DNA of 5,689 nucleotides from Comamonas sp. (GTDB lineage: Bacteria > Pseudomonadota > Gammaproteobacteria > Burkholderiales > Burkholderiaceae_C), in assembly GCA_019236485.1 (NCBI GenBank), contig JAFAIY010000317.1, positions 1 to 5,689 on the forward strand. The letters run 5' to 3'. Below, piece by piece: positions 1 to 5,344 of the stretch. Position 1 is the stretch's first letter. Each line of letters opens with the position of its first letter. The notes beneath the pieces were generated by a model. That model was given only the letters and a program-made list of their open reading frames with translations. It searched no databases and was not told where the DNA came from. Made by a program: the position numbers and the translations under genes.

Positions 1-66
1 CGTCGCCTCACCCTGGCCGCCGCCGCGGCTTCCGCCCTGCTGAGCCTGGCCTCTGTGGCACATGCC
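1..66 (+). other. Signal peptide of the binding protein (partial)
   Basis: The first 22 visible codons read RRLTLAAAAASALLSLASVA then HA. This is a basic pair followed by a hydrophobic core ending in the AXA-type signal peptidase I site AHA, with cleavage before AKTE. The Arg-Arg pair directly ahead of the core could belong to a Tat signal, but the residues before it are outside the window. Sec export is the default for this family. Confidence 0.75.
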
Positions 67-1020
67 GCCAAGACCGAGCTGCTGGTCTATTCGGCTCTCG
101 AGGCCGACCAGATCAAGGCCTACAAGACCGCCTTTGAGAAATCCCACCCCGAGATCGAACTCAAGTTCGTGCGCGATAGCACCGGCATCATCACGGCCCG
201 CCTGCTGGCCGAGAAGGCCAATCCCCAGGCCGATGTGATCTGGGGCGTGGCCGCCACCTCGCTGATGCAGCTGGAAAAGCAGGGCATGCTGCAGCCCTAT
301 GCGCCCAAGAACCTGGCCAAGGTGCGCCCCAATATGCGCGACCCGCAGGCCACGCCCGCCTGGGTGGGCATGGATCTGTGGTCCTCGGCCGTGTGCTTCA
401 ACACCGTGGAAGGCCAGAAGCGCAAGCTGAGCGAGCCTGCGAGCTGGGCCGATCTGACCAAGCCCGAATACAAGGGCATGATCACCATGCCCCATCCGGC
501 TTCGAGCGGCACCGGTTATCTGATGGTCGCTGCCTGGCTGCAGATCATGGGCGAGGACAAGGGCTGGGCCTATATGGACGCGCTGCACCATAACATCGGC
601 GTCTATACCCATAGCGGCTCCAAACCCTGCCGCCAGGCCGGCGCCGGCGAGTTTCCGATCGGCCTGAGCTTTGAATACCGTGCCAGCAAGACCAAGAAGG
701 AAGGCGCGCCCATCGCCATCATCTTCCCCAAGGAAGGCCTGGGCTGGGACGTGGAGGCCACGGCCATCATGAAGAGCAGCAAGAAGCAGGATGCGGCCAA
801 GGTACTGGCCGACTGGTCGGTGACTCCCGAGGCCAACAAGCTCTATGCGGCCAACTTTGCGGTGCTGGCCCTGCCTGAGGCTCAGGAGAAGCTGGAGTTC
901 ATTCCCGCCAATCTCGAATCCCTGCTGGCCAAGAACGACTTCAACTGGGCCGCAGCCAACCGCGAGCGCATCCTGGCCGAGTGGAGCCGCCGTTACGAGG
1001 CGAAAGCTGAAAAGAAATGA
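1..1020 (+). CDS. phnS: Periplasmic substrate-binding protein of a putative 2-aminoethylphosphonate ABC transporter (N-terminus cut by window edge)
   Basis: This gene encodes the periplasmic receptor that captures the substrate for the ABC importer encoded just downstream. The open frame runs from base 1 to a TGA at 1018-1020, giving 339 visible residues. The start codon lies just outside the window, and the GTG at 55 is an internal valine inside the signal peptide, not the start. Visible residues 1-22 form the end of an export signal: two arginines, an Ala/Leu-rich core and an AHA cleavage site. The mature protein starts near AKTELLVYS and has the fold pattern of the Fe(III)/polyamine/phosphonate-type binding proteins (SBP_bac_6-like). 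It shows an ADVIWG strand (about 77-82), a Ser/Gly stretch SSGTGY (168-173), an SGSKP segment (205-209) and an FPIGLSFEYRA strand (218-228). The whole matches my recollection of the PhnS2 (TIGR03261) AEP-binding family in length and context. An iron or other phosphonate ligand cannot be excluded from sequence alone. Confidence 0.85.
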   Translation, partial: RRLTLAAAAASALLSLASVAHAAKTELLVYSALEADQIKAYKTAFEKSHPEIELKFVRDSTGIITARLLAEKANPQADVIWGVAATSLMQLEKQGMLQPYAPKNLAKVRPNMRDPQATPAWVGMDLWSSAVCFNTVEGQKRKLSEPASWADLTKPEYKGMITMPHPASSGTGYLMVAAWLQIMGEDKGWAYMDALHHNIGVYTHSGSKPCRQAGAGEFPIGLSFEYRASKTKKEGAPIAIIFPKEGLGWDVEATAIMKSSKKQDAAKVLADWSVTPEANKLYAANFAVLALPEAQEKLEFIPANLESLLAKNDFNWAAANRERILAEWSRRYEAKAEKK

Positions 1021-1100
1021 CCCCCTGAGCCGCTATGCGGCTTCCCCCTGAAAGGGGGGCGACGCCCTCGCCGCGAGGCGGCTCTTGCTCGGCGTCTCTG
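1021..1100 (+). repeat. Structured intergenic repeat, copy A (REP-like hairpin element)
   Basis: This element starts at the base after the binding-protein stop codon and is related to copy B at 5237-5328. Three stems are visible. The first is AGCCGC/GCGGCT (1028-1033 with 1037-1042). The second is CCCCCT/AGGGGG with a GAA loop (1044-1049 with 1053-1058). The third is an outer stem GACGCC/GGCGTC (1061-1066 with 1091-1096) with an alternative inner stem CCTCG/CGAGG (1066-1070 with 1074-1078). The last 25 bases (1076-1100) match copy B at 21 of 25 positions. From memory, similar sequences recur after stop codons in Comamonadaceae genomes. Likely roles are protecting the 3' end of the binding-protein mRNA or partial termination before the ATPase gene. 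No clear T-tract follows. Confidence 0.75.
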
Positions 1101-1106
1101 AGTTGC

Positions 1107-1132
1107 GGCGCGCCAGTTTTGTGTGGCGCGCC
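1107..1132 (+). other. Inverted/direct repeat of GGCGCGCC octamers forming a hairpin
   Basis: The self-complementary octamer GGCGCGCC occurs twice, at 1107-1114 and 1125-1132, separated by AGTTTTGTGT. The two copies can pair as an 8-bp all-G/C stem with a 10-base loop, or each can act as a palindrome. The pair lies just after repeat copy A and may be an extension of it, but copy B has no counterpart. The remaining stretch up to the ATPase start (1133-1181) shows only a weak GGTGG/CCACC stem (1145-1149 with 1157-1161) and no convincing promoter. Confidence 0.55.
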
Positions 1133-1181
1133 CTGGCTGATGCTGGTGGTAGCCCGCCACCCATTTCTTGCCCGTTGAAAG

Positions 1182-2264
1182 ATGCACATGTTGCGCATAG
1201 ACCAGATCGCCAAGCAGTACAAGGAAACGCCTGTGCTGCGCGGCATAACCCTGTCCGTGGAAGCCGGTGAGTTCGTGAGCCTGCTCGGCCCTTCGGGCTG
1301 CGGCAAGACCACGCTGCTGCGCATTCTCTGCGGCATCGAACAGGCGGACGAAGGCCGCATCCTGTTCCAGGGCGACGACATCACGCGCTGGCCCGCGGCA
1401 CGGCGCGGCTTTGGCGTGGTGTTCCAGAGCTATGCGCTGTTTCCCAATCTGACGGCCGCGCAGAACGTGGCCTTCGGCCTCAAGGGCCAGCCCGCAGCAA
1501 AGGTCAGGGAGCGGGTGCAGGAAATGCTGGCCCTGGTGGGACTGTCGGCCCAGGCCCAGCGCTATCCGGCCCAGCTGTCGGGCGGCCAGCAGCAGCGCAT
1601 TGCGCTGGCGCGCGCCCTGGCGCCCCAGCCGCGTCTGCTGCTACTGGACGAGCCGCTGTCGGCCCTGGATGCCCAGGTGCGTACCGAGCTGCGCAGCGAA
1701 ATCCGCCGGCTGCAGCGCCAGCTGGGCATTGCCTCCATCATGGTCACGCATGATCAGGAGGAAGCCCTGTCCATGGCCGACCGCGTGGTGCTCATGCACC
1801 AGGGCCGCATAGAGCAGCAGGGCTCGCCCGAGCAGCTCTACGCCAGGCCGGTCAGCCATTTTGCCGCCGGCTTTGTGGGACGCATGAATCTGCTGCCCGC
1901 CGTGGCCGGGTCCGGCGATGTGGTGCATGTGGGCGAGGCCCGGATCGACTGCCGCACCCAGGGCTTTGCCGCCGGGCGCGCCCTGCTGGTGGGTGTGCGG
2001 CCCGAGAGCGTGGTGCTGCACCCGGCCCAGCCCACGGCGCTGGCCAATCTGTTCCGGGCCCGGGTGGTCGAGACCTCCTTTCTGGGGCCCATGGTCCTGG
2101 TGCGCGTCTTCTGCCCCGCACTCCAATGCCAGATCGATGCGCAATGGTCGTTGCGCCATGATGCCAAGCTGCCCGACTGGCTGCAGGGCGAGGTGCTGCT
2201 GGAGTTGCCGGCCGCAGCCTTGCAGGCTCTGGCCGCACCCGAAAACCTGCGGAGGGCCGCATGA
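1182..2264 (+). CDS. phnT: ABC transporter ATP-binding protein, putative 2-aminoethylphosphonate importer
   Basis: This is the cytoplasmic ATPase that powers the phosphonate importer. All ABC signatures are intact in the 360 residues: Walker A GPSGCGKTT (36-44), Q-loop glutamine in VVFQSYALFP (Q82), signature LSGGQQQR (132-139), Walker B LLLLDEP (152-158) and H-loop histidine in MVTHDQEEA (H190). The C-terminal part from about 235, including GVRPESVVL (271-279), is a TOBE-like domain typical of the PotA/FbpC/PhnT-type importer ATPases. The start is ambiguous. ATG at 1182 gives MHMLRI, while ATG at 1188 gives MLRI and sits 6 bases after a weak GAAAG Shine-Dalgarno (1177-1181). The second start may be the real one, making a 358-residue protein. 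The 161-base gap from the binding-protein gene holds repeat copy A. The gene ends in a 4-base ATGA overlap with the permease, implying translational coupling. The AEP assignment comes from the binding protein, fused permease and oxidoreductase context. Confidence 0.88.
   Translation: MHMLRIDQIAKQYKETPVLRGITLSVEAGEFVSLLGPSGCGKTTLLRILCGIEQADEGRILFQGDDITRWPAARRGFGVVFQSYALFPNLTAAQNVAFGLKGQPAAKVRERVQEMLALVGLSAQAQRYPAQLSGGQQQRIALARALAPQPRLLLLDEPLSALDAQVRTELRSEIRRLQRQLGIASIMVTHDQEEALSMADRVVLMHQGRIEQQGSPEQLYARPVSHFAAGFVGRMNLLPAVAGSGDVVHVGEARIDCRTQGFAAGRALLVGVRPESVVLHPAQPTALANLFRARVVETSFLGPMVLVRVFCPALQCQIDAQWSLRHDAKLPDWLQGEVLLELPAAALQALAAPENLRRAA
2251..2256 (+). promoter_or_regulatory. Shine-Dalgarno of the permease gene
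   Basis: GGAGGG lies inside the end of the ATPase gene, followed by four bases and then the ATG at 2261. It is the strongest ribosome-binding site in the window. It supports starting the permease at the ATG that overlaps the ATPase stop codon. Confidence 0.8.
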
Positions 2265-4012
2265 GCGCCGTAGCCATGATCGTCACGGCGCCAGACAGCG
2301 CCGCGCCTGCCCGTGCAAGCCAGCCTTCTGGGCCGGCCAGGCCGCGCCATGGCGCCCTCAACTGGGAGCGCATCTGGCTGGGAGCGCTGGTGCTGGCCAT
2401 GCTGGGCCTGCTGCTGGTGGCCATTGCCTTGCCGGTGGGCACCTTGCTGGGCCACAGCTTTCTGTCTGCCGACGGAAGCTTCACGGGGCTGGCGCAGTAT
2501 CTGACCTATGTGCGCACGCCGGGCGTGGGCCAGTCGCTGTTCAACAGTCTGTGGCTGTCGGCCGTCAGCAGCAGCATCTGCGTGGCTCTGGCCTATGTCT
2601 ATGCCTACGGCCTCACGCGCAGCTGCATGCCGCTGGCGCGCTTTTTCCGCGCCCTGGCACTGGTGCCCCTGCTAGCGCCCTCGCTGCTCATGGCCATCAG
2701 CCTGATCTATCTGTTCGGCGCCCAGGGCCTGCTCAAGAGCTGGCTGCTGGGGGCAACCGCCTATGGCCCGTTCGGCATCATCGCGGGCTCGGTGCTCTGG
2801 ACTTTTCCGCATGCGCTGATGATTCTGTGCACCACCCTGGCTTCGGGCGATGCGCGGCTGTACGAGGCCGCATCCACGCTGGGCGCGGGCCGCTGGCGCA
2901 GCTTCTGCCAGGTCACGCTGCCGGCCAGCCGCTACGGGCTGATGATTGCCTGGATCGTGGTCTTCGTGCTGGTGATGACGGACTTCGGCGTGCCCAAGGT
3001 CATAGGCGGCAATACGCAGATGCTGGCCACCGATATCTACAAGCAGGTCATAGGCCAGCAAAACCTGTCCATGGGCGCTGTGGTGGCCATGCTGCTGCTG
3101 GTGCCCGCCGGCCTGGCTTTTGCGGCCGAGCGCCATCTGCGCGCCCGGCAGGCTGCCACCATGGCCGTGCGCGCCGTGCCGCTGACCCCCCAGCCCCATG
3201 CGCCGCTGGACCGGGCCTTGTTGGCCTACTGCGGCCTGATCGCCCTGGTGATGCTGACCGTGATGGGCACGGCCGTGCTGGCCTCGCTGGTCACTTTCTG
3301 GCCCTACAACCTCGGCCTGAGCCTGAAGAACTACCGCTTCGACATGATGGACGGCGGCGGCTGGGCCAGCTATGGCAATTCTCTGGCCATGGCCGGCGCC
3401 ACGGCCGTGCTCGGTGCACTGCTGAGCTTTGTCTCGGCCTATCTGGTGGCCAAGCCCACGGGCTGGGGCCGCACGCGCCAGTGGCTGCATGCGGTGGCCA
3501 CGCTGCCCATGGCCGTGCCGGGGCTGGCGCTGGGCCTGGGCTATATCCTGTTCTTCAATGCCGGTGCCAACCCTCTGCATTTCATGTACGGCAGCCTGTC
3601 CATCCTGGTGCTGTGCTCGGTTGCGCATTTCTTCTCGGTGGCCCATATCACCCAGCTCACGGCCTTGCAGCAGCTCGATGCCGAATACGAGCGCGTAGCG
3701 GATTCCATGGGCGTGCCGTTCTGGACGCTGCTGTGGCGCGTGCACCTGCCCGTGTGCCTGCCCGCAGTCATGCAGGTGGCCGGCTATTTCTTCGTGAATG
3801 CCATGACCACGGTCTCGGCCGTGGTGTTTCTGTACTCGCCCGAGACCACGCTGGCCTCGGTGGCCGTGCTGGCCATGGATGACGCGGGCGATATCGCTCC
3901 CGCGGCCGCCATGGCCACGCTGATCTTTGCCACGGCCGCCGCGGGCCGGCTGCTGATCGCGCTGCTCGATGCCTGGATGCAAAAGCGCACCCAGCATTGG
4001 CGCCAGCGTTGA
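2261..4012 (+). CDS. phnU: Fused two-domain ABC transporter permease, putative 2-aminoethylphosphonate importer
   Basis: This inner-membrane channel has both permease halves on one 583-residue chain. About 12 hydrophobic segments are visible, near residues 37-64, 94-117, 129-151, 170-194, 226-245, 270-290, 319-345, 370-397, 408-433, 442-465, 500-523 and 547-569. Each half carries an EAA-type coupling loop that docks on the ATPase: YEAASTLGAGRWRSF through VTLP (201-221) and YERVADSMGVPFWTL through VHLP (476-497). The duplicated arrangement resembles FbpB/ThiP-type permeases and matches my recollection of the single-chain PhnU2 (TIGR03262) family, of about 550 residues. The start at 2261 is supported by GGAGGG and the ATGA overlap. 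It gives a roughly 35-residue Ala/Pro-rich cytoplasmic leader (1-36) that looks longer than usual. The charged linker between halves is about 290-318. Because the chain supplies both transmembrane domains, no second permease gene is needed, and none is present between here and the oxidoreductase. Confidence 0.88.
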   Translation: MSAVAMIVTAPDSAAPARASQPSGPARPRHGALNWERIWLGALVLAMLGLLLVAIALPVGTLLGHSFLSADGSFTGLAQYLTYVRTPGVGQSLFNSLWLSAVSSSICVALAYVYAYGLTRSCMPLARFFRALALVPLLAPSLLMAISLIYLFGAQGLLKSWLLGATAYGPFGIIAGSVLWTFPHALMILCTTLASGDARLYEAASTLGAGRWRSFCQVTLPASRYGLMIAWIVVFVLVMTDFGVPKVIGGNTQMLATDIYKQVIGQQNLSMGAVVAMLLLVPAGLAFAAERHLRARQAATMAVRAVPLTPQPHAPLDRALLAYCGLIALVMLTVMGTAVLASLVTFWPYNLGLSLKNYRFDMMDGGGWASYGNSLAMAGATAVLGALLSFVSAYLVAKPTGWGRTRQWLHAVATLPMAVPGLALGLGYILFFNAGANPLHFMYGSLSILVLCSVAHFFSVAHITQLTALQQLDAEYERVADSMGVPFWTLLWRVHLPVCLPAVMQVAGYFFVNAMTTVSAVVFLYSPETTLASVAVLAMDDAGDIAPAAAMATLIFATAAAGRLLIALLDAWMQKRTQHWRQR

Positions 4013-4015
4013 ACA

Positions 4016-4035
4016 CGGCAGGCCATGGCCTGCCG
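4016..4035. promoter_or_regulatory. Perfect 20-bp palindrome after the permease gene
   Basis: The sequence CGGCAGGCCATGGCCTGCCG is identical to its own reverse complement and starts three bases after the permease TGA. It could be a protein-binding site or a hairpin at the 3' end of the permease message. A central loop would have to open, and no T-run follows, so it is not a standard intrinsic terminator. The function is unknown. What is seen directly is the symmetry. Confidence 0.45.
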
Positions 4036-4066
4036 CCCCGGATTCCCTGTTCTGTGACCTTCCCGC

Positions 4067-4090
4067 GCCCCATGGCCCTGGCCGTGGGGC
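4067..4090 (+). terminator. Strong hairpin upstream of the oxidoreductase, possible terminator or attenuator
   Basis: GCCCCATGGC (4067-4076) pairs with GCCGTGGGGC (4081-4090) around a CCTG loop: ten pairs, one of them a G-T wobble. The stretch after it is relatively T-rich (TCTGCTTTGTGTTTGTG, 4096-4112), but the T residues are interrupted and begin several bases after the stem. It may therefore act as a weak or regulated terminator, or just as a stabilising stem. It lies 28 bases before the oxidoreductase ATG, so it could tune expression of that gene relative to the transporter. Confidence 0.35.
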
Positions 4091-4117
4091 CGGGGTCTGC
4101 TTTGTGTTTGTGATGTT

Positions 4118-5233
4118 ATGAAAAATTACGATCTGATCGTGGTGGGGGCCGGCATTGTCGGCCTGGCCCATGCCTATACCGCAGCCAGCCAGGGCAAGTC
4201 CGTGCTGGTGATAGAGCGCGATGCCGCCTGCCTGGGGGCATCGATTCGCAACTTCGGCTTTGTGACCGTCACCGGCCAGCGTGCCGGGGCGCATTGGCAG
4301 CGCGCCATGCGCTCCCGCGATATCTGGGCGCAGATTGCGCCCCGGGCCGGCATCGAGGTCGTGCACCAGGGCCTGTGGCTGACGGCGCAGCGCCCCGCGG
4401 CGGCGGCCGTGGCCGAGGCCTTTATGCGCACCGAAATGGGCGAGGGCTGCGAGCTGCTGACGCCTGCGCAGGCCGCAGACCGCCACGCGGCGCTGCGCAC
4501 CGAAGGCCTGCAGTCCGTGCTCTATAGCCCGCACGAGCTGCGCGTGGAGTCGCGCACCGCCATCCCGCTGCTGGCGCGCTGGCTGCAGCAGGCGCTGGGC
4601 GTGGATTTCGCGTTCAGCGAAGCCGTGCTCGAAGTGGCTACGCCGCGCGTGAGCACCTCGCGCGCCACCTATCACGCCGAGCGCGTGGTGGTCTGCAACA
4701 ACGCCGATCCGGGCGGGCTGTTTGCCGATGAATGGCGGAACGACCGGGTGCAGCTGTGCCAGCTGCAGATGTTGCGCGTGCGGCCGCAGCCGGGCTTTGT
4801 GCTGCAGGGATCGGTCATGGGCGAGCTGAGCATGGTGCGCTACGAAGGCTATAGCGCTCTGCCCGAGGCTGCCGCGCTGCGCACCGAGCTGGAGCGGGAC
4901 GAGGCCGAAAGCCTGGCCCATGGCGTCCATCTGATCGCCGTGCAGAGCGCCGACGGTTCGCTGGTGGTGGGCGACTCCCACCATTACGGCGCGGCGCCTC
5001 AGCCTTTTGCCAGCGACGAGGTCGACAGGCTGATGCTGCGCCATATGAACCAGGCCTTGCGTTTGCAGAATGCCCAGGTGGTTGAGCGCTGGGTGGGCGT
5101 CTATCCCTCGTCGCCTGAAGTGCCCTGCATGGTCAAGGCGCCGAACGATGCCACGCGCGTGGTGGCCGTCACCAGCGGCTCGGGCGCCAGTACGGCCTTT
5201 GGCCTGGCCGAAGAGGTCTGGAAAAACTGGTAG
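4118..5233 (+). CDS. FAD-dependent DAO-family oxidoreductase associated with aminophosphonate catabolism
   Basis: This is a 371-residue flavin amine oxidase or dehydrogenase of the DAO (D-amino acid/glycine/sarcosine oxidase) superfamily. The N-terminal dinucleotide-binding fold is clear: YDLIVVGAGIVG with the GxGxxG glycines at 10, 12 and 15, and a strand VLVIERD ending at E33 that should bind the FAD ribose. SIRNFGFVTVTGQ (42-54) is a conserved-looking segment near the flavin. The C-terminal SGSGASTAFGLAEEVW (353-368) closes the FAD site. No signal peptide is seen, so it is cytoplasmic. It agrees with my recollection of the family found beside phosphonatase and AEP transporter genes (TIGR03364, called HpnW; related enzymes are named PbfC/PbfD). 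These are thought to oxidise AEP or an N-methyl or hydroxyl derivative to an aldehyde. The exact substrate is inference. The start ATG fits the family N-terminus, but there is no clear Shine-Dalgarno before it. The 105-base gap from the permease holds two inverted repeats, so it may be expressed at a different level. Confidence 0.82.
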   Translation: MKNYDLIVVGAGIVGLAHAYTAASQGKSVLVIERDAACLGASIRNFGFVTVTGQRAGAHWQRAMRSRDIWAQIAPRAGIEVVHQGLWLTAQRPAAAAVAEAFMRTEMGEGCELLTPAQAADRHAALRTEGLQSVLYSPHELRVESRTAIPLLARWLQQALGVDFAFSEAVLEVATPRVSTSRATYHAERVVVCNNADPGGLFADEWRNDRVQLCQLQMLRVRPQPGFVLQGSVMGELSMVRYEGYSALPEAAALRTELERDEAESLAHGVHLIAVQSADGSLVVGDSHHYGAAPQPFASDEVDRLMLRHMNQALRLQNAQVVERWVGVYPSSPEVPCMVKAPNDATRVVAVTSGSGASTAFGLAEEVWKNW

Positions 5234-5236
5234 ACA

Positions 5237-5328
5237 CCCCCTGAGCGGCCTCGCCGCTTCCCCCTCTCTCGCTACGCGTGAGGGGGACGGCACCATCGCT
5301 GCGGGGCGGCCCTTGCTCGGTGTCCCTG
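5237..5328 (+). repeat. Structured intergenic repeat, copy B (REP-like hairpin element)
   Basis: This copy begins three bases after the oxidoreductase stop, in the same orientation as copy A (1021-1100), and fills the gap between two convergent genes. The visible stems are AGCGGC/GCCGCT (5244-5249 with 5253-5258), CCCCCTC/GAGGGGG (5260-5266 with 5280-5286) and an outer stem GGCACC/GGTGTC (5289-5294 with 5319-5324, one wobble). The first and outer stems differ in sequence from copy A yet still pair. The inner stem of the third hairpin in copy A is not preserved. Placement between convergent 3' ends suggests a two-way terminator or mRNA-end stabiliser. Confidence 0.75.
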
Positions 5329-5344
5329 GCCGGAAGGTCGGCGA

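Noticed and set aside
55..57. GTG as start of the binding protein
   Set aside because: The frame continues to base 1 with a clear signal-peptide core. Starting here would remove the export signal a periplasmic receptor needs.
1021..1100. CRISPR or insertion-sequence end
   Set aside because: There are only two diverged copies, 4.2 kb apart, with no regular spacing, no transposase and no target-site duplication. A REP-like element fits better.
1101..1181. Promoter before the ATPase gene
   Set aside because: No pair of -35/-10-like hexamers at suitable spacing could be seen. The region is dominated by G/C hairpins.
941..1384. 147-codon minus-strand frame across the first intergenic gap
   Set aside because: It starts inside the ATPase Walker A region, reads through the repeat and ends inside the binding-protein gene. 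Its composition and placement show no sign of a real gene.
1838..2484. Overlapping minus-strand frames of about 200 codons
   Set aside because: They are antisense to the ATPase/permease junction, have shadow-like composition, no ribosome-binding site and no family resemblance.
1918..3882. 654-codon plus-strand open frame in another reading frame
   Set aside because: It overlaps the ATPase and permease genes out of frame. Its product is a low-complexity Ala/Gly/Arg/His mix without motifs, whereas the in-frame genes carry complete ABC signatures.
2672..5296. 874-codon open frame on the minus strand
   Set aside because: It lies antisense to two well-supported genes, is rich in His, Gln, Arg, Gly and Ala, has no recognisable domain, and spans the structured repeat. 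This is the usual artefact of high-GC codon bias.
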